Below, one piece after another: positions 52,404 through 60,996 of a DNA stretch of 64,000 nucleotides. Position numbers and translations under genes: made by a program. Position 1 is the first letter of the stretch, and the number at the start of each line of letters is the position of its first letter. This DNA is from Gillisella vitis (GTDB lineage: Bacteria; Pseudomonadota; Alphaproteobacteria; Rhizobiales; Rhizobiaceae). A model generated the notes under the pieces. The model searched no databases. It saw only the letters and a list, made by a program, of their open reading frames with translations, and was not told where the DNA came from. The stretch is from assembly GCF_014204625.1 (NCBI RefSeq), contig NZ_JACHLU010000018.1:32150-96149 (forward strand), given 5' to 3'.

Positions 52404-52760
52404 ATGCAAGAGTCACTACCTGAAATTCTGATGCGTGTCGTGACAGAACTGCACGATGTTGCTTACCTGATTGAGAGAATTGAGCCGCAGCTTCTTGATA
52501 TTGGTGGTGCAAAAGTACTGGAACATCCAGATACACTCAAGGTTATGCAGGGCATTGATCTTGCCGTGCAGAAGGCCCGCGGTCTGGCAGAATTTATTGA
52601 TACGATTACGGCTGATGTGTCCAGTGAATGGACGGTTGACATGACGACAGCCTTGAGTCTGGTCAAGTTGAGTGAAATGAAGCGGGCCTTGGGCGATGGT
52701 TTGCGCCATGGTCATTCACAGCCACTGACGAAGGCGGCGGGTGATTTCGACTTCTTCTGA
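52404..52760 (+). CDS. cheT: CheT-like chemotaxis protein (putative CheY phosphatase)
   Basis: A 118-aa helical protein in the position of S. meliloti cheT. It has Asp52-x-x-x-Gln56 in QGIDLAVQKARG, the D-x-x-x-Q arrangement that forms the phosphatase site of CheZ, and an FF C-terminus. CheT is reported as a CheZ-like protein of rhizobia; identity here rests on position, size and motif. TTGGAGG lies 8 bases before ATG 52404 and decides the start. Confidence 0.75.
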   Translation: MQESLPEILMRVVTELHDVAYLIERIEPQLLDIGGAKVLEHPDTLKVMQGIDLAVQKARGLAEFIDTITADVSSEWTVDMTTALSLVKLSEMKRALGDGLRHGHSQPLTKAAGDFDFF

Positions 52761-52890
52761 TGTGCTGACTTCAAAACAGGTTTCTCCTTATCCTGTTTCG
52801 TCCTTTACGAAACGCTCGCGCAAGTTTCAGATTTTAATGTCTCGAATATGGCATATGCCGTAACCTCATTATTTGACGGTGCGAGACAGA

Positions 52891-54576
52891 ATGAATCTGT
52901 TTAATCAATTACTACAAGTCCTCAAAAACCTATCCTCCTTAGGTCCTGCAAAACTGTGGACGCTGGGCGGTGTCGGTCTTGTATCTGTAGCCCTGATCAT
53001 CGGTGCTGCATTTTTCGTGAACAAGCCAGCGTATGAGACACTCTACGTTGGCCTTGAAGCGACGGACGTGAATCAAATCAGCATGGCCTTGGCTGAGGCG
53101 AGTATCAATTTTGAGACCGGCACAGACGGCAAGAGCATTCAGGTTGAGGCTGGCACGACGGGTAAAGCGCGTTTGATGCTGGCCGAGCGCGGTTTGCCCA
53201 ACAGCACGAATGCTGGCTATGAACTGTTTGACAACGTTGGTTCTCTTGGTCTGACGTCCTTTATGCAGGAAGTGACCCGGGTGCGGGCGCTTGAAGGCGA
53301 AATTGGCAGAACGATCCAGCAGATCAGCGGTGTGGCTGCCGCACGTGTTCATATCGTGATGCCAGATGTTGGCGATTTTCGTCGAGGCACCCAAAAGCCG
53401 ACAGCATCGGTGATGATTCGCGCCAATACCTCGACGGGACGCAAGGTTGCGGCCTCGATCCGCCATCTCGTGGCGTCGGCTGTTCCGGGGCTTGAAGTCG
53501 ATGATGTGACCATTCTGGACTCAACGGGCCAGTTGCTCGTTTCGGGTGATGAGAGTGGTGGTGCAGCGACCCGTAATCTCGGTGTTGCGCAATCTGTTCA
53601 GCAGGAAATCGAATCCAATATTGATAAAGCACTTGCTCCGTTTCTGGGCATGGATAACTTCCGCTCAAGTGTGACGGCGCAGTTGAATACGGATCAGCAG
53701 CAAATCCAGCAAACGGTTTATGATCCTGATTCCAAGGTTGAGAGGTCCATTCGCACCACGAAGGAAGCGCAGAAATCTCAACAGAAGCAATCGGATACGG
53801 CTGCCACTGTTGAACAGAATATTCCGCAGGCCGCACCACAGGCCGGTGGCGGTGGGCCTGAATCATCTGATCAGCAGGATAAAAAGGAAGAACAGACCAA
53901 CTACGAAATCAATTCAACCACCACAGCAACAGTCAAGAATGGCTATAAGGTGGAGAAATTGTCTGTCGCGGTTGTTGTCAACAAGCAGCGCATCGCCACC
54001 ATGGTTGGTGAGCCTGTGGATCAGGCAAAGATTGATGCCTATCTGGCTGAAATGCAGAAAATTGTCTCGTCTGCTGCCGGGCTTGATGTGAAGCGTGGCG
54101 ATGTGGTCACTGTGACACCGATGAACTTTCTGGAGAACCAGCTTCTGGATGATGCGCCAACCGGCCCTGGCATTATGGAAATCCTCAGTCGGAATCTGGC
54201 AGGTATTATTAATTCTCTCGCCTTCCTTGCTGTTGCTTTCCTTGTCGTCTGGATGGGTATTCGCCCCATGGTTCGCTCAATGGGTGGTGGCTCTGGCATG
54301 GCGCTTGAGTCGGGCAGTGAGGCTGTTGCGGGTCTGGAATTGCCTGATTTCTCCCCAGGTCTTGATGCAGGCGGCGGCGGTCTTATGGATGGCTTCGGAT
54401 CTGACTTCGGTTTCGACAGCGCTGACGATGTTCTTGCTCTCGACAACGATCCGAATGGTGGCTTCAACCGCCGGGTCAAGGAAGGTCCAGAGCGGCGCCT
54501 GGCGCGAATGGTGGAAATTTCGGAAGAGCGTGCCGCCAAAATTCTCCGCAAATGGTCCGTGGAAAGCGCTGCCTGA
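52891..54576 (+). CDS. fliF: Flagellar MS-ring protein FliF
   Basis: A 561-aa inner-membrane protein that builds the flagellar MS ring. There is a first membrane helix at about residues 25-45 (LGGVGLVSVALIIGAAFFV), a large periplasmic ring domain (TGKARLMLAERGLPNSTNAGYELFD, split across the family block; PTASVMIRA), a variable Gln/Ser-rich loop, a second helix at about 435-455 (INSLAFLAVAFLVVWMGI), and a cytoplasmic tail that binds FliG. The ATG at 52891 gives the usual rhizobial N-terminus. It ends the che-fliF operon and is followed by a terminator. Confidence 0.95.
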   Translation: MNLFNQLLQVLKNLSSLGPAKLWTLGGVGLVSVALIIGAAFFVNKPAYETLYVGLEATDVNQISMALAEASINFETGTDGKSIQVEAGTTGKARLMLAERGLPNSTNAGYELFDNVGSLGLTSFMQEVTRVRALEGEIGRTIQQISGVAAARVHIVMPDVGDFRRGTQKPTASVMIRANTSTGRKVAASIRHLVASAVPGLEVDDVTILDSTGQLLVSGDESGGAATRNLGVAQSVQQEIESNIDKALAPFLGMDNFRSSVTAQLNTDQQQIQQTVYDPDSKVERSIRTTKEAQKSQQKQSDTAATVEQNIPQAAPQAGGGGPESSDQQDKKEEQTNYEINSTTTATVKNGYKVEKLSVAVVVNKQRIATMVGEPVDQAKIDAYLAEMQKIVSSAAGLDVKRGDVVTVTPMNFLENQLLDDAPTGPGIMEILSRNLAGIINSLAFLAVAFLVVWMGIRPMVRSMGGGSGMALESGSEAVAGLELPDFSPGLDAGGGGLMDGFGSDFGFDSADDVLALDNDPNGGFNRRVKEGPERRLARMVEISEERAAKILRKWSVESAA

Positions 54577-54602
54577 CCCCCTCACATTCAAATCTGATCT
54601 AG

Positions 54603-54634
54603 GCTGCGTCGACGAAAGTCGGCGCAGCTTCTTT
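54603..54634 (+). terminator. Rho-independent terminator after fliF
   Basis: An 11-bp stem (one G-T pair) closed by a GAAA tetraloop (54603-54613 with 54618-54628) and followed by TTCTTTT. Confidence 0.88.
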
Positions 54635-54817
54635 TGGATGATACCAAGAAGCCACACCTTCTGTGTTTATCCCCGTAGCGTTTAACGAAGTTTTACCTAG
54701 AATAGGCATGAGGTGATTCGCAGATCTTGCGGATCGACGAGCGTCACTGCGGAATTGGCGGCTTCTGCGGTAAAGCATAGCGAGAGGTGCCGTTTTATCC
54801 CTTGAAAGGGGAGCGTT

Positions 54818-55564
54818 ATGAATGTGGAACTCCTTGAGCCAGAAGGCGATCAAGGGATCCGGAACCTGGCGGTGGCGGACAGACCCAATGGGCAAAGGCT
54901 AAGAGACCAGATGATAAAGCAGCTTTCGGCTGCGGCATCGTTGGGCAATCTGCGTGTTGCTATGCGGATACTGGCAGATTATGCTGGCGCTTCCCATTAT
55001 CTGCTCGCGCGTTACGATCTCATTCAGGAGCAGGGTCTCGACTTTGTGGTGACGGCGGATTGGCCATTTGACCTTGCGCGCAGTCTTGCCAGCGAGTTGT
55101 CAGGCTCTTGCTCGCGTGCGACGGAACTCGAAAAATGCATGGGCCTCTTGCAGGCCAAATTTGTGCTGCTACCGAAGGATGTCGACGTACCGACAGGCTC
55201 CAGCAGACAATATTGCTCGGTGATGTTCAATGTTGGCAGGGCCAGATTGGCGCTGGTCATGTTGCTACCTGAGGGCTTTATCATTTCACCTGACCGGCTT
55301 CGGGATGTTGGCTTGTTGGCCGCCTACTGCGTGAGCCTGTCTGCCGGACGTTCTCAAAAAGCCGATCGTGATTTTGAGCTGACGGAACGGGAACTGGAGT
55401 GCCTGTTCTGGATCGCCGAAGGCAAAACCAGTGATGAGATAGCGACAATTCTGGGTATCTCCCGCAATACAATCAACAATTACATTACCAGCGTGATGCG
55501 CAAGACGGCCACGAAAACACGTTCTGAAGCAATCGCTTATGCTGTTCGCAACAACCTGGTGTGA
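54818..55564 (+). CDS. visN: LuxR-type flagellar master regulator VisN
   Basis: A 248-aa protein with an N-terminal autoinducer-binding-like domain (about residues 30-165) and a C-terminal LuxR/GerE helix-turn-helix (LTERELECLFWIAEGKTSDEIATILGISRNTINNY). In Sinorhizobium and Agrobacterium VisN and VisR together control the flagellar regulon. It is 10 bases before visR, downstream of the che-fliF operon. A GAAAGGGGAG ribosome site is visible. Confidence 0.92.
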   Translation: MNVELLEPEGDQGIRNLAVADRPNGQRLRDQMIKQLSAAASLGNLRVAMRILADYAGASHYLLARYDLIQEQGLDFVVTADWPFDLARSLASELSGSCSRATELEKCMGLLQAKFVLLPKDVDVPTGSSRQYCSVMFNVGRARLALVMLLPEGFIISPDRLRDVGLLAAYCVSLSAGRSQKADRDFELTERELECLFWIAEGKTSDEIATILGISRNTINNYITSVMRKTATKTRSEAIAYAVRNNLV

Positions 55565-55574
55565 GAGGCGGTTC

Positions 55575-56330
55575 ATGGCTTTCAACGTCGATATGTCAAG
55601 CGGCAGAGGTGGTGTGAGTGCCGAGCTGAAAAGCCGGATCATGTCCAGCCGCGGCGATATTTTTCCCAGGCTCATTGCCATGCAGAAGCTTATTCATGCC
55701 CGTAGTTTCGCGGTTTTTCGGGTGACAGGTTCAGGGTTGCCGCGCAAACGTGTGCTTTCGTGTGAGTGCGAAAGCTGGGCGGCTGGCGGCGCAGGGGGGA
55801 GCTACAGCGACGCCTTTGTCGCTTGTTATGGCGATTTGCTTCTGGGGCATATTGACGATCTGCTTTTGCCGTTGATGTGGAATTCCAAAGATGATGCGGT
55901 GAGCTGTACCAGCAGTGATTTTGCCGCATTTGTCTCGCGTCTTCCGGCGGCAAATCTTCCTTTTGCGGGCCTTGCATTTCCGGTCCGGCTTGGCGCGGTT
56001 GGAAATGGTTATGTTGTTTTTGGGATGAGCGGTTCCGAAGACTTGAGCAGTGATGTCATCATTGATCTCCACAGTCGCAGCTGTAAGCTGATGATGGATA
56101 TTTTATCGCTCAGTGAGCGCAAGATGACGCAGTCTGAAGCATTGAGTGACCGCGAAATTGCCTGCCTGCAATTGGCTGGTGATGGCCGTATCAGTGAAGA
56201 AATTGCGGATAATCTTGGTCTGTCTGTGCATACCGTGAACGCCTATCTTGGATCGGCAACGATCAAGCTGGACTCGGTTAATCGGATACAGGCGATCGCC
56301 AAGGCCATTCGCCTTGGTTACATCAATTGA
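55575..56330 (+). CDS. visR: LuxR-type flagellar master regulator VisR
   Basis: A 251-aa partner of VisN: a sensory-type N-terminal domain and a C-terminal LuxR helix-turn-helix (LSDREIACLQLAGDGRISEEIADNLGLSVHTVNAYLG). ATG 55575 is preceded by GAGAGG. The pair probably acts as a heterodimer on rem or flagellar promoters, as known in related species. Confidence 0.92.
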   Translation: MAFNVDMSSGRGGVSAELKSRIMSSRGDIFPRLIAMQKLIHARSFAVFRVTGSGLPRKRVLSCECESWAAGGAGGSYSDAFVACYGDLLLGHIDDLLLPLMWNSKDDAVSCTSSDFAAFVSRLPAANLPFAGLAFPVRLGAVGNGYVVFGMSGSEDLSSDVIIDLHSRSCKLMMDILSLSERKMTQSEALSDREIACLQLAGDGRISEEIADNLGLSVHTVNAYLGSATIKLDSVNRIQAIAKAIRLGYIN

Positions 56331-56364
56331 TAAAGCCTTATAGGGCATTGAGACTGATTTTGAA

Positions 56365-57498
56365 TCAGGTTTCCTGCCGGGCTTCGTGCAACCACTCACG
56401 CCAGATTGCCACAAGAATGGCCATCAGCACCGGGCCGACAAACAGGCCGAGCAAGCCCATGGTTTTAACGCCGCCCACAAGACCGAAAAAGGTTGGCAGG
56501 AACGGCAGCTTGATGGGACCGCCGACCAGCCTTGGTCTGAGTGTCTTGTCCACGATGAACAGTTCAACGGCTCCCCAGACCAAAAGGCCGATACCGGCAA
56601 CAATGGAGCCTCTTGCTGCCAGGTAAATCGATACCAGTGTAAAAGATAGCGGTGCGCCGCCCGGTATCAATGCCATGAAGCCGGTGATAATGCCGAGGGT
56701 TACCGGGGATGGCACGCCGGCGATCCAATAGGCCAGCCCCAGCACGATGCCCTCGCCAACCGCGATAACCGTCATGCCCGTTACGGTTGAACTGATTGTC
56801 ATGGGTACCAGGCGCGACACGCGCTCCCAGCGCCCCGGCAATATGCGTTCGCCAACGATGTCCAGTTGCGCAACAATACGCTCGCCGTCACGGTAGACAA
56901 AAAACAGCGAGATCAACATGAAAAGCAGCGTGAGAATGCCGTGAAACGCTGACGCACCGATGACCAGAATGCCGCGATAAATGGTGCCGATATTGGCCCC
57001 GCTGATCAATTGTACAAGTTCACCGAGCGCACCGGGGTGGCCGACGTACTGATCCCAGTGCCCTGCCAGCCAGTCACCAGCAAAAGGCACCTGCACGAGC
57101 CAGACGGGCACGGGCGCACCAATTTCATTGGCTTTCAAAGCCCAGGCCCCCCAGGTCTTGATCTCTGCCACAGCATAAACGGCGGCAAGAGAAATCGGGA
57201 CAACGATGAAGGAGACAACCAGAAGAATAGCGATTGTTGCCGCAACGGTTCTGTTGCCGTTAACGGTGTTGAGAAGACGACGATAAAGCGGCCAACTGGC
57301 AAAGCCGATCACCATCGCAGCCAGCATGGGCACGAGAAAACCGTAGAAAAAATAGGCGCTGGCCATTAGAACCGCCACCAGCAGCCAGCGTGCCGCAGAT
57401 GTTGGCCCTACCAAGGCATTGCGGTCCGCAGCCGTTCTGCGAACGAGCGGAGAGGCGGGTTTTGCCGCAGCCTCTGTCTTTGCACTTCTCACAGTCAC
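56365..57498 (-). CDS. AI-2E family transporter (PerM-like permease)
   Basis: A 377-aa membrane protein with about eight hydrophobic segments. The family features are the glycine-rich region VTGMTVIAVGEGIVLGLAYWIAGVPSPVTLG and ALIPGGAPL, VDKTLRPRLVGG, and GLLGLFVGPVLMAI near the C-terminus. The family name comes from an AI-2 exporter, but members also include Na+/H+ antiporters, so the substrate is open. The start is a GTG at 57498 with GGAG upstream. Convergent with visR. Confidence 0.88.
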   Translation of the reverse strand: MTVRSAKTEAAAKPASPLVRRTAADRNALVGPTSAARWLLVAVLMASAYFFYGFLVPMLAAMVIGFASWPLYRRLLNTVNGNRTVAATIAILLVVSFIVVPISLAAVYAVAEIKTWGAWALKANEIGAPVPVWLVQVPFAGDWLAGHWDQYVGHPGALGELVQLISGANIGTIYRGILVIGASAFHGILTLLFMLISLFFVYRDGERIVAQLDIVGERILPGRWERVSRLVPMTISSTVTGMTVIAVGEGIVLGLAYWIAGVPSPVTLGIITGFMALIPGGAPLSFTLVSIYLAARGSIVAGIGLLVWGAVELFIVDKTLRPRLVGGPIKLPFLPTFFGLVGGVKTMGLLGLFVGPVLMAILVAIWREWLHEARQET

Positions 57499-57553
57499 CT
57501 ACTCACTCCGAAATATCAATGCTGGCGATGAAACCGATCGCCACGGTATTAGT
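57499..57553. promoter_or_regulatory. 5' leader of the AI-2E family gene
   Basis: A short upstream region on the minus strand with the ribosome site CGGAG about 57504-57510. No promoter elements are clear because the repeat at 57554 follows directly. Confidence 0.3.
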
Positions 57554-57659
57554 CTACAGCATCGGACCGAAAAGTGGGAACCGGTTTTCGGAAAAGTCCG
57601 ATGCGAGAACAAAAATCGACAGCATCGTGTCGATTCCGACTTTCGGCATGATGCTGTAG
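57554..57659. repeat. Large RIME-like mosaic palindrome, family A copy 4
   Basis: The outer arms CTACAGCATC (57554-57563) and GATGCTGTAG (57650-57659) frame two inner palindromes: CGGACCGAAAAGTGGG...CCGGTTTTCGG...GTCCG and TCGACAGCATCGTGTCGA. The element shares AAAAGTGG-N-CCGGTTTT with copies 1-3. It lies in the divergent gap 57499-57934, whose remainder (57660-57934) shows no gene. Confidence 0.78.
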
Positions 57660-57934
57660 GGGCACAATTGGACCCTTTCAACGACTGTAATTGCTAATTC
57701 CGAAAAGCTAGTGAAATTATGACGACTAAAGTGATCACGGCCAGATTTATTTTGAGTGTTGTCCCACCGACTCATGGGCCGTTTGGTTGTGGTTTTTCTT
57801 CTATTTCCAGTACCCTCTCTGGTTGGTAAGCTTCAGGAATGTTTTCGACAGTAAGCTGGGCGAAATATATCTGAATTCACCTGATTCCCTATCCGCCATG
57901 GGCTGAAACAATGCGCTAAAAATGGCAGGGAGCA

Positions 57935-59452
57935 ATGCGGGTAACGCGAATGCAGTCTGATCATGTACCTGACCTTATCACTCTCAAAAAACAGATGGAG
58001 GACATCAGCCAGAAGCTTGAACTCCAGGGTGAGATTCAGCTTGAGCTCGCCAGAATCTTGCAACTCTTCAATGCCAAATTTGATAGTTTATCGCAGGCTT
58101 CAAACGATATTGTCACCTCCATTGCCGAGGCGACCGAGAAGCAGAATCATTTCGTTGGTCAAAATTTTGCAGCCTGGGTTAATGCGCGATTTACCACGTT
58201 GAACGAACGTCTGGATAGTTTGCAGCAAGTCAGCAATATGGCATTACGGCGGGTTCAGCCGATTGCGCGCAGAATACGGTGTGCCTTTATCATTCAATCT
58301 ATGGATATGTGGGATGCCCTTGCGCCGGTCTATGAGGCTATGGTGATGGATGAGCGTTTCGATCCTGTCGTCATGTCCACCAGTATCAAAGCACTCGGGC
58401 GCGGCGAGTTGAAGGGCGAAAAGGACGTGCATGAAGCCCTTGCGGAACGGCACATTCCGCATATTCGGCTTGATGTTGAGCCGAGTGCGACGCTTGATAT
58501 TCTTCTAAACCTGTCTCCTGATGTGGTTTTTCGCCAGCAACAGTGGGATTCACCATTGCCGGTCGGGTTGCAGACGCGGAGCATTTCTTTTTCACGCATA
58601 TGTGTGGTGCCGTACGGCATGGGTGTTTTGGCAAAGGCAGATGCAAAAGATGCCTCTGACGAGATTCATGCTCTGAACTACGACCAGACCTATCATCGTG
58701 CAGCGTGGAAAGTTTTTTGTGAGACTGCGATAACGCAGGCGTCCTATCGCTTTTTTGCGCATTCTGATCCTGAAAAATTTATTCTAAGCGGCTATCCAAA
58801 ACACGACAAGCTGCTCGAGTCGAAAGGTAAGGGCGTGTGGCCTATTGCCGAACCCGCTGGTCGAACTTTCAGGGTGATCTGGGCTCCGCATTATTCAATG
58901 GGTTCGGCAGGCATAGGTTTTGGTGTTTTTGACCGAATCTTTACCGAGATGCTGGAATGGGTGAGAACGCAGGCCGATATACAGTTTGTTTTAAAGCCCC
59001 ACCCGGGTCTGGAGCATGTGGCCACCGAGAGTGTTGGTTTTTGTGAGGTCTATCGAGCGTTTCAAGAGCAATGGTCGTCGCTGCCGAATTGCACCATTAT
59101 CAATGGGCCATATGGGTCATTGTTTGATGCTTCAGATCTTATGTTGACGGATGGTGTCTCCTTTCTGACAGAATACCATTTATTTGAGAAGCCACTTATC
59201 TTCTTTGATTCGGGTCGTCATCATCCTTTCAATGAACTTGGCAGGTTGGCTGAGCGCGCGTCCCATCGCGTTTCGAACTTTGGTGAAATGAAAAAAGCCA
59301 TTCTTGCTTACAAGAATGGGCAGTCATGGAAATTTGAACAGGAACGGCAGGATTTGTTGAAGGTTTTACGACCTTTCGACAAGCCAGCGGCCGATATCAT
59401 TCTTGATTCAATCGCAGAAGATCTTCAATTTTCAAGGGTTTCCTATGCATAG
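57935..59452 (+). CDS. CDP-glycerol glycerophosphotransferase-like protein with N-terminal coiled coil
   Basis: A 505-aa soluble protein. Residues about 12-105 form heptad-like helices (LKKQMEDISQKLELQGEIQ and related), a probable coiled coil. The C-terminal part (about 110-490) follows the TagF/CDP-glycerol:poly(glycerophosphate) transferase pattern with VIWAPHYSMG, FVLKPHPGLE and TDGVSFLTEYHLFEKPLIFFD. Such enzymes move phospho-alditol units from a CDP carrier onto a glycan or lipid. ATG 57935 follows AGGGAG closely. It overlaps the HAD gene by 8 bases. Acceptor and donor are unknown. Confidence 0.8.
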   Translation: MRVTRMQSDHVPDLITLKKQMEDISQKLELQGEIQLELARILQLFNAKFDSLSQASNDIVTSIAEATEKQNHFVGQNFAAWVNARFTTLNERLDSLQQVSNMALRRVQPIARRIRCAFIIQSMDMWDALAPVYEAMVMDERFDPVVMSTSIKALGRGELKGEKDVHEALAERHIPHIRLDVEPSATLDILLNLSPDVVFRQQQWDSPLPVGLQTRSISFSRICVVPYGMGVLAKADAKDASDEIHALNYDQTYHRAAWKVFCETAITQASYRFFAHSDPEKFILSGYPKHDKLLESKGKGVWPIAEPAGRTFRVIWAPHYSMGSAGIGFGVFDRIFTEMLEWVRTQADIQFVLKPHPGLEHVATESVGFCEVYRAFQEQWSSLPNCTIINGPYGSLFDASDLMLTDGVSFLTEYHLFEKPLIFFDSGRHHPFNELGRLAERASHRVSNFGEMKKAILAYKNGQSWKFEQERQDLLKVLRPFDKPAADIILDSIAEDLQFSRVSYA

Positions 59453-60119
59453 TGGAGTGTATACGGCCACCGTTCTGCCGTTTGAGCCGGAGAGTCCCGT
59501 TACTCCCGTTTTCAAAGGGGGAACCGCATTTGCTTTTGATCTCGACGGGACGATTACCCGCTCAGAGTTATTGCCGATGATTGCTTCAGAGCTTGATCTG
59601 GAGTCTGAAATGCGCTTGCTCACCGATTTGACGATGGCAGGAATGATTCCGTTTGAGGACTCGTTTCGGCTCAGATTTGCGATTTTACGCAGTGCGGGGC
59701 TGGAGCGCATTCGCTCTGTTGTTTCCAATGTCACATTTGATCGTGCCATTGAGGACTTTATCCATCAGAACCGCGAGAGATGTTTTGTTGTCACCGGAAA
59801 TCTCGACCTCTGGATAGAGCCTTTGGTCAATCGCCTTGGCTGCCAGTTTTTCAGTTCGACAGCAGCGATTGGCAAGGATGGCGCAATAACGGGTCTTGAC
59901 ACCATTATGCGCAAGAATGTTGCTGGTCTGGAAATCAAAAAACAATTTGATCGGCTGGTCGCGGTGGGGGATGGTTTCAACGATGTCCCCATGTTTGATG
60001 TTGCTGACATCGGGATTGCTTTTAGCGGCGTGCACAACGCACCAGATGCTCTGGTATCGGTATCAAACTATGTTGCTCTCGATGGGACGTCATTATGTCG
60101 GCTGTTAAACACGCTGTAA
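59445..60119 (+). CDS. HAD-family phosphatase (SerB-like subfamily)
   Basis: A 224-aa haloacid-dehalogenase phosphatase: motif I FDLDGTITRSE with nucleophile Asp32 and acid Asp34, motif II VVTGNLDLW, the motif III lysine around RKNVAGLEIKK, and motif IV VGDGFNDVPMFDVADIGIAF. The cap and overall shape resemble phosphoserine phosphatase-type HADs. I chose the ATG at 59445 (AAGGG upstream, 8-base overlap with the previous gene). It overlaps the nucleotidyltransferase by 25 bases, so the three genes are translationally coupled. The likely substrate is a phosphorylated precursor of the same pathway. Confidence 0.85.
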   Translation: MHSGVYTATVLPFEPESPVTPVFKGGTAFAFDLDGTITRSELLPMIASELDLESEMRLLTDLTMAGMIPFEDSFRLRFAILRSAGLERIRSVVSNVTFDRAIEDFIHQNRERCFVVTGNLDLWIEPLVNRLGCQFFSSTAAIGKDGAITGLDTIMRKNVAGLEIKKQFDRLVAVGDGFNDVPMFDVADIGIAFSGVHNAPDALVSVSNYVALDGTSLCRLLNTL

Positions 60120-60760
60120 TTGCTGCTGCTGGTCTGGGATCAAGGCTTGGACACGGCAAGCCAAAATGCCTGGTGGAAATTGAAGGTGTGAAAATTATTC
60201 GGCATCTTCTCTCACATCTTGCTGATGTTGAAGACGTGCGCGTGATCGTTGGCTTTGAAGAACATGCCGTCATCGCGGCGATCCGCGATATTCGCCCGGA
60301 TGTTTTGATTGTTCGCAATCCAGGTTTTCGCAATACAACGACGTTGCATAGCTACGAGATGGGTGCCCGGCATTTGAAGGGCGATTGCTTGTTTATGGAC
60401 GGCGATATGTTAATCGAGCCTGAAGGATTCGCGGAATTTCTTGCGGCTTGCGAGCCAGGGAAGCCGTTGCTCGGAATTACCAAAGCCAAAACGCAGGATG
60501 CCGTCTTTACCATTATGGATGGAGATGCGGTCACCGGCTTTCTCAGGCAGGAGCAGACGGAATTCGAATGGGCGAATATTGCCTGGCTTCCGGTCGATTT
60601 CTTTGCCGATATTGGCAATACCGCAGTATATGAACATCTTATGCGGTATCTGCCCATTCAAGCAAAGGAAGTCATCGCTTACGAAGTTGATCGTGAGGAA
60701 GATCTCGCATTGGTCAAGAGAAATTTGCATTTTTTCCAAATCGACAAGCTTGCTGGCTGA
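60095..60760 (+). CDS. Nucleotidyltransferase of the sugar-phosphate/phosphocholine (LicC-like) type
   Basis: A 221-aa Rossmann-type NTP transferase: the N-terminal loop AAAGLGSRLGHGKPKCLVEI, the substrate segment IVRNPGFRNTTTLHSYEMGAR, and metal-binding Asp in FMDGDMLIEP. The short length and the NPxFxxTTxLxS-type segment favour the LicC/phosphocholine or alditol-phosphate cytidylyltransferase group over hexose-1-phosphate thymidylyltransferases; this is judged from memory. It is the third gene of the cassette and could make the CDP-linked donor used by the transferase at 57935. Confidence 0.82.
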   Translation: MSAVKHAVIAAAGLGSRLGHGKPKCLVEIEGVKIIRHLLSHLADVEDVRVIVGFEEHAVIAAIRDIRPDVLIVRNPGFRNTTTLHSYEMGARHLKGDCLFMDGDMLIEPEGFAEFLAACEPGKPLLGITKAKTQDAVFTIMDGDAVTGFLRQEQTEFEWANIAWLPVDFFADIGNTAVYEHLMRYLPIQAKEVIAYEVDREEDLALVKRNLHFFQIDKLAG

Positions 60761-60802
60761 CGAATGCATGATGGTTCCGAGACAGAAGCCTTTCTGGAGA
60801 GT

Positions 60803-60899
60803 CTGTCTGGTTCAATCTGAACCTGACAGGCTTTAGATCTTATTTTGTCGCATATACGTTATCGTTTTATTGAGGACAATAAAACGCGACATGCTTTAG
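60803..60899. repeat. Family C mosaic repeat, copy 2
   Basis: Module 1 is CTGTCTGGTTCAATCTGAAC + CTGACAGGCTTTAG (compare 20414); module 2 (60840-60899) is nearly identical to 41927-41990, with the CGTTTTATTG-AGGA-CAATAAAACG hairpin. Together they show that the modules combine differently at each site. The element separates the three-gene cassette from the methyltransferase. Confidence 0.8.
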
Positions 60900-60996
60900 C
60901 AGCGGTGGCTGCTGTTGTTTGCTGGCTTATTGAGCCGTCTGATGTTTGTGTACTGCGGATGCATTCTGCTCTGCAAAACTATGAAATGAGCGAGTT

